A DNA stretch of 64,000 nucleotides from Klebsiella oxytoca NBRC 105695 (GCF_001598695.1 NZ_BCZK01000003.1:248001-312000), one strand, 5' to 3'; shown: positions 1-8,228, counted from the first letter of the stretch. Numbers and translations: made by a program. Notes: a model not told the origin generated them from the letters alone.

Positions 1-657
1 GTGATAAAACCCTCCCCGGAGAACATCCAGGAGCTCTACCTTGGCTCGCTGAAAGAGCTGGGTATGGACCCGACCATCCACGACATTCGCTTCGTCGAAG
101 ACAACTGGGAAAACCCGACGCTGGGCGCCTGGGGTCTGGGTTGGGAAGTGTGGCTGAACGGTATGGAAGTCACGCAGTTCACCTACTTCCAGCAGGTGGG
201 CGGTCTGGAGTGTAAGCCGGTTACCGGCGAGATCACCTACGGTCTGGAACGTCTGGCGATGTATATCCAGGGTGTCGACAGCGTTTACGATCTGGTCTGG
301 AGCGATGGCCCGCTGGGGAAAACGACCTACGGCGACGTGTTCCATCAGAACGAAGTGGAGCAATCCACCTATAACTTCGAATACGCTGACGTGGACTTCC
401 TGTTCTCCTGCTTCGAGCAGTACGAGAAAGAAGCCCAGCAGCTGCTGGCGCTGGAAAACCCGCTGCCGCTGCCTGCCTACGAGCGCATTCTCAAAGCCGC
501 CCATAGCTTTAACCTGCTGGACGCGCGTAAAGCCATCTCCGTCACCGAGCGTCAGCGCTATATCCTGCGCATTCGCACCCTGACCAAAGCAGTGGCTGAA
601 GCTTACTATGCTTCCCGTGAAGCCCTTGGCTTCCCGATGTGCAACAAGAATAAATAA
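1..657 (+). CDS. glyQ: Glycyl-tRNA synthetase alpha subunit, 3' part
   Basis: Cut by the window start: the 218 residues present correspond to about residue 86 to the end of the usual 303-residue subunit, so the first GTG is an internal valine codon, not a start. The alpha subunit holds the class II catalytic core that makes glycyl-adenylate and charges tRNA-Gly in the cytoplasmic alpha2-beta2 enzyme. The visible part is almost identical to E. coli GlyQ, including the stretch around [20 protein letters not shown] and the C-terminal helices. The stop is 9 bases before glyS, and the two genes form the usual operon. Confidence 0.98.
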   Translation: MIKPSPENIQELYLGSLKELGMDPTIHDIRFVEDNWENPTLGAWGLGWEVWLNGMEVTQFTYFQQVGGLECKPVTGEITYGLERLAMYIQGVDSVYDLVWSDGPLGKTTYGDVFHQNEVEQSTYNFEYADVDFLFSCFEQYEKEAQQLLALENPLPLPAYERILKAAHSFNLLDARKAISVTERQRYILRIRTLTKAVAEAYYASREALGFPMCNKNK

Positions 658-666
658 GAGGCGGCC

Positions 667-2736
667 ATGTCTGAGAAAACTTTCCTGGTGGAAATCGGCA
701 CTGAAGAACTGCCACCAAAAGCCCTGCGCAGCCTGGCTGAATCCTTTGCTGCGAACGTGACCGCAGAGCTGGATAACGCTGGCCTTGCGCACGGTAAAGT
801 TGAATGGTTTGCCGCGCCGCGCCGTCTGGCGCTGAAAGTGGCGAATCTGGCGGCTGCGCAAGCAGACCGCGAAGTCGAAAAACGCGGTCCGGCGATTGCC
901 CAGGCGTTTGACGCCAGCGGCCACCCGAGTAAAGCGGCCGAAGGCTGGGCGCGCGGCTGCGGTATCACCGTCGATCAGGCGGAACGTCTGACGACCGATA
1001 AGGGCGAATGGCTGCTGTATCGTGCTCACGTGAAAGGCGAGAGCACCGAAGCGCTGCTGCCAAACATGATCGCAACCTCGTTGGCGAAGCTGCCGATCCC
1101 GAAACTGATGCGCTGGGGCGCGTCCGACGTCCACTTCGTGCGTCCGGTTCATACCGTGACCCTGCTGCTGGGCGACAAAGTCATCCCGGCAACTATTCTG
1201 GGCGTCCAGTCCGATCGCGTTATTCGCGGCCACCGCTTTATGGGCGAGGCTGAGTTCACTATCGACAATGCCGATCAGTATCCGCAGATCCTGCTGGAGC
1301 GCGGTAAAGTCATCGCCGATTACGAACAGCGTAAAGCCAAAATTAAAGCCGATGCAGAAGAAGCAGCGCGTAAAATTGGCGGCAACGCCGATCTGAGCGA
1401 AAGTCTGCTGGAAGAGGTGACTTCACTGGTGGAATGGCCGGTAGTCCTCACCGCGAAGTTCGAAGAGAAATTCCTTGCGGTGCCTGCCGAAGCGCTGGTT
1501 TACACCATGAAGGGCGACCAGAAGTACTTCCCGGTTTACGACAACGCGGGCAAGCTGCTGCCGAACTTCATCTTCGTCGCCAACATTGAGTCGAAAGATC
1601 CGCAGCAGATTATCTCCGGTAACGAGAAAGTGGTTCGCCCGCGCCTGGCGGATGCTGAGTTCTTCTTCAATACTGACCGTAAAAAACGTCTGGAAGATAA
1701 CCTTCCGCGTCTGCAAACCGTCCTGTTCCAGCAGCAACTGGGTACGCTGCGCGATAAGACCGATCGTATTCAGGCGCTGGCCGGCTGGATCGCCGAGCAG
1801 ATTGGCGCTGACGTGAATCATGCCACCCGCGCGGGCCTGCTCTCCAAGTGCGACCTGATGACCAACATGGTCTTCGAGTTCACCGATACGCAGGGCGTGA
1901 TGGGCATGCACTACGCGCGCCATGATGGCGAAGCGGAAGACGTTGCGGTTGCCCTGAACGAGCAGTATCAGCCGCGCTTTGCTGGCGATGACCTGCCGTC
2001 TAACCCGGTAGCCTGCGCGGTTGCGATTGCCGATAAGATGGACACCCTGGCGGGTATCTTTGGCATCGGTCAGCATCCGAAAGGCGATAAGGACCCGTTT
2101 GCGCTGCGCCGCGCCGCGCTGGGCGTGCTGCGTATTATCGTTGAGAAGAACCTCAATCTGGACCTGCAGACCCTCACCGAAGAAGCGGTACGTCTGTACG
2201 GCGATAAGCTGACCAACGGCAACGTCGTTGATGATGTTATCGACTTCATGCTGGGGCGCTTCCGTGCCTGGTATCAGGATGAAGGCTATACCGTCGACAC
2301 GATTCAGGCGGTGCTGGCGCGTCGTCCGACCCGTCCGGCAGACTTCGATGCGCGTATGAAGGCGGTTTCCCACTTCCGTACCCTCGAAGAGTCCTCTGCG
2401 CTGGCGGCGGCCAACAAGCGTGTTTCTAACATTCTGGCGAAATCAGACGTTACGCTGAACGATATCGTCCATGCTTCGGTATTGAAAGAAGCGGCCGAGA
2501 TCAAGCTGGCAGGCAATTTAGTCGTGCTGCGCGATAAGCTGCAGCCGTACTTCGCCGAAGGGCGTTACCAGGATGCGCTGATTGAGCTGGCGTCCCTGCG
2601 CGAGCCGGTGGATGAGTTCTTTGAGAACGTGATGGTGAACGCAGAAGATCAGGACGTGCGCGTAAACCGACTGACGCTGCTGTCCAAGCTGCGCGATCTG
2701 TTCCTGCAGGTAGCGGATATTTCCCTGCTGCAGTAA
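667..2736 (+). CDS. glyS: Glycyl-tRNA synthetase beta subunit
   Basis: The 689-residue beta subunit of the alpha2-beta2 glycyl-tRNA synthetase, full length for the family. It binds tRNA-Gly and is needed with GlyQ for aminoacylation. The ATG lies behind a GAGG ribosome site and begins with the family signature ([16 protein letters not shown]). The middle carries the conserved HD-like block ([19 protein letters not shown], near residues 397-416) and the C terminus the anticodon-binding DALR-like region. It is cotranscribed with glyQ and ends just before a strong rho-independent terminator. Confidence 0.98.
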   Translation: MSEKTFLVEIGTEELPPKALRSLAESFAANVTAELDNAGLAHGKVEWFAAPRRLALKVANLAAAQADREVEKRGPAIAQAFDASGHPSKAAEGWARGCGITVDQAERLTTDKGEWLLYRAHVKGESTEALLPNMIATSLAKLPIPKLMRWGASDVHFVRPVHTVTLLLGDKVIPATILGVQSDRVIRGHRFMGEAEFTIDNADQYPQILLERGKVIADYEQRKAKIKADAEEAARKIGGNADLSESLLEEVTSLVEWPVVLTAKFEEKFLAVPAEALVYTMKGDQKYFPVYDNAGKLLPNFIFVANIESKDPQQIISGNEKVVRPRLADAEFFFNTDRKKRLEDNLPRLQTVLFQQQLGTLRDKTDRIQALAGWIAEQIGADVNHATRAGLLSKCDLMTNMVFEFTDTQGVMGMHYARHDGEAEDVAVALNEQYQPRFAGDDLPSNPVACAVAIADKMDTLAGIFGIGQHPKGDKDPFALRRAALGVLRIIVEKNLNLDLQTLTEEAVRLYGDKLTNGNVVDDVIDFMLGRFRAWYQDEGYTVDTIQAVLARRPTRPADFDARMKAVSHFRTLEESSALAAANKRVSNILAKSDVTLNDIVHASVLKEAAEIKLAGNLVVLRDKLQPYFAEGRYQDALIELASLREPVDEFFENVMVNAEDQDVRVNRLTLLSKLRDLFLQVADISLLQ

Positions 2737-2752
2737 GTGAATGGGTAATAAT

Positions 2753-2781
2753 AAAAAACCTGCCTGCGGGCAGGTTTTTTT
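2753..2781 (+). terminator. Rho-independent terminator of glyQS
   Basis: An eight-base GC-rich stem (cctgcctg/cgggcagg region, 2759-2774) is flanked by A residues on the left and a run of seven T on the right. It lies 17 bases after the glyS stop. The symmetry of A and T runs means it could also stop transcription coming from the right. Confidence 0.93.
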
Positions 2782-2902
2782 ATGCATGGAATATAAATAA
2801 ATGAACCGTTAATAATTCTCTGAATAATATTTATTTAATTTGCATTGATTGCCAGGAATTATTTTAGGAATATGCCAACGTAATCTGGTCAGATATTTAC
2901 GG

Positions 2903-3063
2903 TAGAATGCTGACGGGTGCTTGAGACTGTTTGTCTCAGGCGTTCAGCGGGAGACAGACAGAGAAAAGCCCCACCTGATGATAAATCAAAGTGAGGCTCC
3001 CCTATGCATCAACACCATAAGAGTAGCCTCTTACCTGTTGAAAATCAACACGGGAGGCGAGGA
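2903..3063 (+). promoter_or_regulatory. hokA promoter and mRNA leader
   Basis: A TAGAAT -10 candidate at 2903-2908 precedes a leader starting near 2915 with the sequence gggtgcttgagactg, which resembles the 5' end (tac stem) of known hok mRNAs. The short inverted repeat gagac/gtctc at 2923-2936 fits the metastable tac hairpin. I do not see a good -35 box. The exact start is inferred by likeness to hok mRNAs, not measured. Confidence 0.5.
2963..3025 (-). ncRNA. sokA: Sok-type antisense RNA (approximate ends)
   Basis: In hok/sok loci an unstable antisense RNA of about 60 bases covers the mok ribosome site and blocks mok, and therefore hok, translation. On the minus strand here an inverted repeat (agccccac at 2967-2974 with gtgaggct at 2991-2998) is followed by a T-rich run (from the AAAA at 2964-2967), which is a plausible terminator for such an RNA just ahead of the mokA start. 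The 5' end near 3025 is a guess from family layout. Confidence 0.55.
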
Positions 3064-3216
3064 ATGCCGCAAAAGTATCTGTTGTTTAGCTTAATAGTGA
3101 TTTGCTTCACTATTTTATTATTTACCTGGATGGTGCGTGATTCGCTGTGTGAATTACAGATCAGACAGGGGAATATTGAGCTGGTGGCGTTCTTAGCCTG
3201 TGGGATTAAAACGTAA
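3004..3216 (+). CDS. mokA: Mok-type leader frame overlapping hokA
   Basis: This 70-residue frame starts at ATG 3004 and reads in the same frame into hokA, so that its last 50 codons are HokA. In the hok/mok/sok design, translation of mok opens the hok ribosome site, and Sok RNA acts by blocking mok. The unique part is only 20 codons, short for a mok frame, but its in-frame fusion to hok is clear. Its role as a regulatory frame is inferred from the family. Confidence 0.55.
   Translation: MHQHHKSSLLPVENQHGRRGMPQKYLLFSLIVICFTILLFTWMVRDSLCELQIRQGNIELVAFLACGIKT
3064..3216 (+). CDS. hokA: HokA type I toxin, small membrane-damaging peptide
   Basis: A 50-residue peptide with the Hok pattern: MPQKY start, one membrane span (about residues 6-24), the W-M-V-R-D-S-L-C-E-L motif and a second conserved Cys in the FLACGIKT tail. 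It matches E. coli HokA closely and sits at the same locus, between glyS and cspA. Hok peptides insert in the inner membrane and collapse the membrane potential. The locus is complete, with a mok frame and a plausible Sok RNA, so it may be functional, although chromosomal hok loci are often silent. Confidence 0.9.
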   Translation: MPQKYLLFSLIVICFTILLFTWMVRDSLCELQIRQGNIELVAFLACGIKT

Positions 3217-3223
3217 GAGACGG

Positions 3224-3245
3224 TGGCGGAGAGCGATCTCCGCCA
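3224..3245 (+). repeat. Hairpin after hokA
   Basis: An eight-base perfect stem (tggcggag/ctccgcca) with a six-base loop lies 7 bases after the hokA stop, followed only by attctt. It may be part of the folded 3' end of hok mRNA or a weak terminator. Confidence 0.6.
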
Positions 3246-3303
3246 TTCTTACGGCGTGAAGCATTCTCAAGGCACCCTGTTTTTTTCATCAAATAAATAA
3301 TTT

Positions 3304-3331
3304 GCCTCCTGTTTTCAGGAGGCTTTTTTTT
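3304..3331 (+). terminator. Strong rho-independent terminator
   Basis: An eight-base stem (gcctcctg/caggaggc) with a four-base loop is followed by eight T. It probably ends the hokA transcript, 90 bases after its stop codon. The following 188 bases up to the ABC-F gene hold nothing I can name. Confidence 0.9.
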
Positions 3332-3519
3332 ACCGTTTTGCCATCCGGTGAAAAAACAGGCTTGAAATTCATATCAGGGTGTGGCTATCCTATGGCCCGA
3401 CGAATCCCTCGTCTTACTGGAGAGCACGCGCCAAATGAACAAACACGACTGATGAATCTCATGCCTTGCTTAGCGCTATTGGTGAGCAGGGGAAGTATTG
3501 ATTTCATTCAGGAGTGCTT

Positions 3520-5139
3520 ATGGCTCATTGTGCCCAGATCCCCTCTTTTATTTTGCATCAGGTCACCTGTCACTTTGCGACAGGAGATACCCTTTTTGGT
3601 CCGCTGAATTTATCGCTGGACTCCTCTCTTTGCGGCCTTGTCGGGCGCAACGGCGTCGGTAAAACCCGGCTTTTACGCTTGCTGGCGGGCCATGACACGC
3701 CGTCTGGCGGCCACATCGAGCGCATGGTTTCCGTAAGCTACGTTGCTCAGCTGCGGGATAGGGCTTCAGAGATGACGCTGGCGGAATTGCTGGGCCTGGA
3801 GTCCATTTTCGCTGCTTTCGCTCGCCTTGATCGAGGGGAGGGACGAAGTGACGATCTTGAACGTCTTGATGGTTTTTGGGATCTCCCGGATCGTCTGGAT
3901 ACGGCGTTTCTTGCGGCTGGCTTAGGTACATTTTCTCCTGCACGGCCCGCCCCTTCGCTGAGCGGCGGTGAAAGAGTGAAGGCGCAGCTTTGCGGGGCAT
4001 TCCTGTCCGGCGCCGATTTTCTTCTGCTTGATGAACCCACCAACCATCTCGACCGTCCGGGACGCGAGTGGCTGTATCAGCAGCTTAAACAATGGCGCGG
4101 CGGGGCGCTAATTGCCAGCCATGACCGGGAGTTATTAGCGGTCATGCCGCGTATCCTTGAGCTGACGCCTGCGACTTTGCGTCGCTACGGCGGCAACTAT
4201 GCGGATTATCAGCAGCAGCGTGGGCTGGAACAGCAGGCGGCTCGCTCCGCGCTGGATCATGCCGTCGCTGAACGGCGCCGTACCCGCGCGCGGATGCACA
4301 AAGAGCACGATGCCTGCCAGCGGCGTTCCGCGCAAACGTTACGCACCGTCGATACGCTAAATATCGCGTCATTCGAGCGGGTTGCCTGGAAAGGCGCGGC
4401 AAAAGAACGTCCCGGCAGCCTGCAGCGCCAGCATCGACAGCAAAATGGCGCCCTTAACAACGCGGTAGTACAGGCGCGGGAGAGAGTGGAAGAGGAGAGC
4501 CCGGTGATGTTTACGTTACCTGGCAACCGGATAGCCCCGGGAAAACAGGTGCTGGAACTGGATGCGGTGCGGTTGGCGCATACGATGTTGGCACCGCTGA
4601 GCTGGCGGATGGATGGGCCAATGCGGGTGGCGCTGCGTGGTCCCAACGGCTGCGGTAAAACCACGTTGCTGAAAACGCTGCTGGGTCTGGAGCTGCCGAT
4701 CGCTGGACGCTGCCGCTTATCGGTTAACGCGGCGTATCTGGACCAGCATCTGACCCAACTGGACCCGTCATTATCGGTTATGAAGCACCTGAACCTCGGC
4801 GATACGCCCTTAGAAGAAGGCGCGTTGCGTAGCCAGCTGGCGCAGCTACAGCTGGGGGCGGATAAAGTCGATCTGCCGCTATCGGCCCTGAGCGGAGGCG
4901 AGAGATTGAAGGCGGCGCTGGCCTGCGTACTCTGGCGGCGTGATGCCACGCAGCTTCTGCTGCTGGACGAGCCCACGAATCATCTCGATTTGGCATCCAC
5001 TCAGGCGATTGAAAAAGCGCTGGCCCGGTTTCCCGGTGCGATGCTGGTGGTCTCGCATGATGAAGCTTTCTTGCAGGCGCTGAAGCTGTCCCACAGTCTG
5101 ACATGGCGGGAAGATGGCTGGTGCTTTGAGAGGCTATAA
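3520..5139 (+). CDS. ABC-F family ATPase, orphan
   Basis: A 539-residue soluble protein with two ABC domains in one chain and no membrane spans, which places it in the ABC-F group (ribosome-associated factors such as EttA, Uup, YheS and resistance proteins). Walker A motifs are GRNGVGKT (about residue 45) and GPNGCGKT (about 385). Signatures are SLSGGER and ALSGGER. Both Walker B motifs read LLLDEPTNHLD, the family hallmark. The linker (about 230-330) is rich in Arg, Gln and Glu, as in the P-site tRNA interaction motif. Start chosen at ATG 3520, five bases after AGGAG; an in-frame GTG two codons earlier has no better site. It is a single gene with no operon partner, absent from this spot in E. 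coli K-12. Its substrate or stress is unknown. Confidence 0.9.
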   Translation: MAHCAQIPSFILHQVTCHFATGDTLFGPLNLSLDSSLCGLVGRNGVGKTRLLRLLAGHDTPSGGHIERMVSVSYVAQLRDRASEMTLAELLGLESIFAAFARLDRGEGRSDDLERLDGFWDLPDRLDTAFLAAGLGTFSPARPAPSLSGGERVKAQLCGAFLSGADFLLLDEPTNHLDRPGREWLYQQLKQWRGGALIASHDRELLAVMPRILELTPATLRRYGGNYADYQQQRGLEQQAARSALDHAVAERRRTRARMHKEHDACQRRSAQTLRTVDTLNIASFERVAWKGAAKERPGSLQRQHRQQNGALNNAVVQARERVEEESPVMFTLPGNRIAPGKQVLELDAVRLAHTMLAPLSWRMDGPMRVALRGPNGCGKTTLLKTLLGLELPIAGRCRLSVNAAYLDQHLTQLDPSLSVMKHLNLGDTPLEEGALRSQLAQLQLGADKVDLPLSALSGGERLKAALACVLWRRDATQLLLLDEPTNHLDLASTQAIEKALARFPGAMLVVSHDEAFLQALKLSHSLTWREDGWCFERL

Positions 5140-5182
5140 AAGAAATCCGCCATTTACGATGGCGGTGACCTACGCTGCAAAT

Positions 5183-5209
5183 AAAAAAATCCCCGCCGTA
5201 TGGCAGGGA
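5183..5209 (-). terminator. Rho-independent terminator of cspA
   Basis: Read on the minus strand, an eight- to nine-base stem (tccctgcc/ggcgggga) is followed by seven T (the A run at 5183-5189). It is 24 bases beyond the cspA stop and may also help end the ABC-F transcript that converges on it. Confidence 0.88.
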
Positions 5210-5233
5210 CTTAGAATTTTGAGCTTTTTAAGC

Positions 5234-5446
5234 TTACAGGCTGGTTACGTTGCCAGCTGCCGGGCCTTTAGCGCCGCTTTCGATGGTGAAGGAAACTTTC
5301 TGACCTTCGTCCAGAGATTTGTAACCATCGTTCTGGATAGCAGAGAAGTGTACGAACACGTCTTTAGAGCCATCGTCAGGAGTGATGAAGCCAAAGCCTT
5401 TGTCAGCGTTGAACCATTTTACGATACCAGTCATTTTACCGGACAT
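5234..5446 (-). CDS. cspA: Major cold shock protein CspA
   Basis: A 70-residue single OB-fold RNA chaperone, identical or nearly so to E. coli CspA. The nucleic-acid-binding motifs KGFGFI (RNP1) and VFVHF (RNP2) are intact. CspA melts RNA secondary structure at low temperature. The gene is monocistronic and is preceded by a leader of about 150 bases with a cold box, the hallmark of the thermosensing cspA mRNA. The ribosome site is taaaggtaattcact just before ATG. Confidence 0.98.
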
Positions 5447-5637
5447 AGTGAATTACCTTTAAAAAAATAAATGAGCCTTGCGGCGTTACGGTCTGGACTA
5501 CAGATTTAAAGCGATAAAGGGAAAGTTCACTACCGGGGTATCAACGGATAACCTTTGAAGGACTGCTCTATTCGAATGCTCTGTGGTCTTTACTTCAAAC
5601 CTGCGAGCATTAACGCATTTTCACGTCGTGATAGCAA
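5447..5637 (-). promoter_or_regulatory. cspA promoter and cold-shock leader
   Basis: On the minus strand a TTGCTA -35 (5632-5637) and GTTAAT -10 (5609-5614) are separated by 17 bases, and an A/T-rich stretch upstream fits an UP element. The leader starts near 5600 and carries a cold-box-like segment (5584-5598, ttgaagtaaagacca), 13 of 15 matches to the E. coli cspA cold box as I recall it. The roughly 155-base untranslated leader refolds with temperature in E. coli to allow translation in the cold, and the same is inferred here. Confidence 0.82.
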
Positions 5638-5661
5638 ACTTTTTTTTCGTTGGCTTGAAAA

Positions 5662-5680
5662 CGGTCCTTTAGCAGGACCG
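5662..5680 (-). terminator. Terminator of yiaG
   Basis: A seven-base perfect stem (cggtcct/aggaccg) is followed on the minus strand by TTTTC. It lies 26 bases beyond the yiaG stop and separates yiaG from the cspA promoter. Confidence 0.78.
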
Positions 5681-5706
5681 CTAGCCGAAACCTATAAACG
5701 CTAAAA

Positions 5707-6000
5707 TTATGAATCAATAAGCTGTCTTGAAAGCTGCGGATTGGCCTGTATCAGGCGCATCAGCTTAAGCTCCGTGGGCGAAGGCCGTACGCGTCTTGAC
5801 TCCCACTCTTGTACCATTGCTACGCTGACGCCCATGGCGTTGGCAAAATCATCGATTTTCAGCCCGGTACCTTTGCGTAGCTGGTCAAATTCAATGCATG
5901 CGGCGGGCTTACGCGTCAGGGAGGCCGCCTGAGCCTGATCTTTAAAAATAATTTGTTCAAGGTTGCTCAGCAGTTCAAATGCAGGATCTTTATATTCCAT
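5707..6000 (-). CDS. yiaG: YiaG, small HTH (XRE-type) regulator
   Basis: A 97-residue protein matching E. coli YiaG (96 residues) with the block LRKGTGLKIDDFA...GVSVAMVQEWESRRVRPSP, a helix-turn-helix of the HigA/XRE type at about residues 40-85. The start is the ATG of MEYKDP, behind GAGGAG; a longer upstream frame to 6174 exists but its 58 extra codons have no family counterpart. Target genes are not known. There is no RelE/HigB-like toxin gene next to it, so this is not a visible toxin-antitoxin pair. Confidence 0.92.
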   Translation of the reverse strand: MEYKDPAFELLSNLEQIIFKDQAQAASLTRKPAACIEFDQLRKGTGLKIDDFANAMGVSVAMVQEWESRRVRPSPTELKLMRLIQANPQLSRQLIDS

Positions 6001-6208
6001 TGAGGACTCCTCTCTTTCATACGGCGGAGGGTGAATTATGTAGAGCCTCTTAAGAATAGTCGGAAAAAAAGCCCTGGAATGATTACCCTGATAATTATTT
6101 ATCACCAGAGGTTCTTCTGGTCCGTTACAGACGCTATAAGGTGCTGAAAAGTAATAGAGAGAGCAGTTAAGCAAATTATTGTAAACAGGTCAGAAGAAAA
6201 GCAGAAAT

Positions 6209-6230
6209 GGCCAGCGCGCGCCCGCTGGCC
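6209..6230 (-). terminator. Hairpin after the AAHS transporter gene
   Basis: An eight-base stem (ggccagcg/cgctggcc) lies 6 bases past the transporter stop. The run beyond it on the minus strand (atttctgcttttct) is only partly T-rich, so this is a likely but imperfect terminator. Confidence 0.55.
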
Positions 6231-6236
6231 GGTGTA

Positions 6237-7595
6237 TTACGCCTTTTGCAGCTTCTCCACTTCGCCTGGCGCAGCCGCAGGTTGCCGCTGACCCAGCTTA
6301 TATTTCACCAGCAGGGCGATGGCCGACAGAAATGCCGGGATAGCCAGCAGGGAGAAAATTGTTTCGAAAGAGAGCTGGGCCTGCATCAGGAATGCGCCGC
6401 TAAACGCCCCGAGAATGCCGCCAAAGCGGCCAATACCCAGCATCCAGGCCACGCCGGTTGCGCGTCCCTGAGTGGGATAGAAGCCGGCAGCCAGCGCCGG
6501 CATCGACGATTGCGCGCCGTTCATAATGCTGCCGGCGATAAATACCATAATCCCCATCAGCAGCAGGTTATGGGTTGAGAAACCGACCAGACAAACAAAG
6601 ACCCCCGTCAGCAGCCAGCCTACCGCCACGACTTTGTTTGGATTGAGCTTATCCATCAGCGCGCCGAGAATGAGTACGCCAATGCCGCCACCCAGCGGGA
6701 ACAGCGCGGTGATAATGGAGGCCTGGCTCATCGTCGCCCCGGTTTCGCGGATGAGCAGCGGCAGCCAGCTGGTCAGTAAATAGAAGATCAGCAGGCCCAT
6801 AAAGTAGGTCAGGCAAAGCATCACGGTGCCGACGGCGTAGCGCGGAGAAAAAATCACGCCGATGGACGATTTCTCTTTTACCTGGCCCGCTTCGCGTAGC
6901 TCAAATTCCGCCTGCTCAGGAACAGGTGCAATGCGGCGCAGGATCGCGGCGATACGCTGCGCAGGCTGGCGTTTGACCACCATATAGCGCGCGGATTCCG
7001 GTAGAAAAAAGATCAAAACGACCGCCAGCAGCAGCGGCATTACGCCACCGAGCACCAGCACGCTTTGCCAGCCGTAATGGGGGATCATCCAGGCGGAGAG
7101 AAAACCGCCCAGCGAGGAGCCCATTGGAAAGCCAACGAACATCAGATTGACCATTAGCGCTCTGCGGCGCTCAGGGGCATATTCGCTCATCAGCGTCGCG
7201 GCGTTCGGCATGGCGGCACCCAGCCCAAGGCCGGTGAGAAAACGCAGCAGCGTTAGCTGATTAAGGCTGATAGCAAAGGCGGTCAGCAGGCTGAAGCCGC
7301 CGAAAACCACAATGGACAAAATCAGAACTTTTTTGCGCCCAACGCGATCGGCGAGCGGTCCGGCGGTCAGCGCGCCGACGGCGAGCCCGACTAAGGCGGC
7401 GCTCATCACCGGGCCTAACGCCGATTTTTCGACGCCCCATTCCTGCACCAGGTCAGAGGCGATAAAGCCGATTATCGCGGTATCGAATCCGTCCATCGCG
7501 ACGGTGATAAAACATAAGGCCAGAATCATCCACTGGTATTTCGTGAAGGGATGTTCATTGATAAAAGCCTGAATATCGATGGTTGTTTTCTTCAT
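6237..7595 (-). CDS. MFS aromatic acid:H+ symporter (AAHS family, PcaK-like)
   Basis: A 452-residue, 12-span permease. The first span carries the AAHS signature MDGFDTAIIGF (about residues 33-43), and loop 2-3 has the MFS motif GPLADRVGRKK. The family imports benzoate-type acids such as 4-hydroxybenzoate and protocatechuate (PcaK), 3-phenylpropionates (MhpT) or related compounds; PcaK-like is the best guess. The start is the ATG of MKKTTIDIQ behind AGGA; 31 upstream codons in frame overlap non-conserved DNA. It is a single gene far from any ring-cleavage genes here. Two sites like the Pseudomonas PcaR box lie 270-370 bases upstream, with an ERIC element between them and the gene, suggesting control by a protocatechuate-pathway IclR regulator. 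The substrate is inferred, not shown. Confidence 0.88.
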   Translation of the reverse strand: MKKTTIDIQAFINEHPFTKYQWMILALCFITVAMDGFDTAIIGFIASDLVQEWGVEKSALGPVMSAALVGLAVGALTAGPLADRVGRKKVLILSIVVFGGFSLLTAFAISLNQLTLLRFLTGLGLGAAMPNAATLMSEYAPERRRALMVNLMFVGFPMGSSLGGFLSAWMIPHYGWQSVLVLGGVMPLLLAVVLIFFLPESARYMVVKRQPAQRIAAILRRIAPVPEQAEFELREAGQVKEKSSIGVIFSPRYAVGTVMLCLTYFMGLLIFYLLTSWLPLLIRETGATMSQASIITALFPLGGGIGVLILGALMDKLNPNKVVAVGWLLTGVFVCLVGFSTHNLLLMGIMVFIAGSIMNGAQSSMPALAAGFYPTQGRATGVAWMLGIGRFGGILGAFSGAFLMQAQLSFETIFSLLAIPAFLSAIALLVKYKLGQRQPAAAPGEVEKLQKA

Positions 7596-7631
7596 GCGGC
7601 ATTCCTGGCAGGCAGAGCGGGGGACAGAAAT

Positions 7632-7823
7632 ATACCCGTCATACTTCAAGTTGCCTGTGCGTTGGCTTCGCTCGTTCACCCCAGTCACTTACACCAGTAA
7701 GCGCCTGGGACTCTCTCACTTGCCGCGTTACGCGGCTTAAGGCCTCGCCCCTTACGGTGCCAGCGCAAGCGCTGTTCAAAACGGTTAACCGCTTTGTCCC
7801 GCAACTCGAATTACTTGGGGTAT
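7632..7823. repeat. ERIC (IRU) element with an internal insert
   Basis: The ends form the typical imperfect inverted repeat: atacccgtcatacttcaag at the left and ctcgaattacttggggtat at the right. The core (7672-7723) has the ERIC hallmark of caccccagtcacttac followed by gtaagcgcctggg. A standard ERIC is about 127 bases; this one is 192, the extra 65 or so bases lying between ttgccgcgtt and cccgcaactcg (about 7730-7798). It sits between the AAHS transporter start and its putative promoter, so it would be part of the mRNA leader. Confidence 0.9.
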
Positions 7824-7862
7824 CGATTATTGTTATCTCCCTCGCGGTCGTTGATGTTGTTT

Positions 7863-7877
7863 GTGCGATTATCGAAC
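7863..7877 (-). promoter_or_regulatory. PcaR-box-like operator, proximal
   Basis: The minus-strand sequence gttcgataatcgcac is an exact match to the 15-base PcaR box of Pseudomonas putida as I remember it. PcaR is an IclR-type activator that responds to beta-ketoadipate. The box contains a GATAAT that could be the -10 of the transporter promoter, with no good -35 seventeen bases upstream, as expected for an activator-dependent promoter. The location, 268 bases before the AAHS transporter start, fits control of that gene. Confidence 0.6.
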
Positions 7878-7949
7878 AAAGAGCCGTTAATCGCTCATTT
7901 AATAAAATCATCGAACGGCGGTTCAGGCAATGCAGGCGAAAAGGGAAGC

Positions 7950-7964
7950 GTGCGATTATCGTCC
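7950..7964 (-). promoter_or_regulatory. PcaR-box-like operator, distal
   Basis: A second copy of the same motif in the same orientation (minus strand ggacgataatcgcac) agrees with the first at 13 of 15 positions and lies 87 bases further upstream. Two like-oriented copies in one intergenic region support a real operator. The remaining bases from 7965 to 8228 upstream of yiaF hold no other motif that I can name. Confidence 0.5.
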
Positions 7965-8228
7965 ACTTTGCGACGTGGGCAGAAGAGAGAATAGATTAAT
8001 AATAGTAAAATCAAATATTTAAATGTTTCGGTCGAATGCCGGATGATAGCGGTAATTGTGATGAACTTAACAGCCGACGCGACTGGCCGCTAAAACGCTA
8101 AAAAGCCGGCTTTCAGGGAGGAAGAATGTGAGGAAAAGGTATCCTGCAAGGCCGACCTGGACTATCCTTGTCAGCGTCTGGCACGTGTGTGTCTGTTTGC
8201 GCTTTTTTTGGCTGAAAGGAGTAAAAAA

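Noticed and set aside
1423-2373. A 316-codon open frame on the minus strand inside glyS
   Set aside because: It lies wholly within the conserved glyS gene, has no ribosome site and no recognisable protein; it is an antisense shadow of GC-rich coding DNA.
3302-3607. A 101-codon plus-strand frame overlapping the start of the ABC-F gene
   Set aside because: It begins in a terminator, has no family likeness and overlaps the well-supported ABC-F start.
5707-6174. Extended 155-codon version of yiaG
   Set aside because: The first 58 codons have no homology and no ribosome site, while ATG 6000 has GAGGAG and matches the family start.
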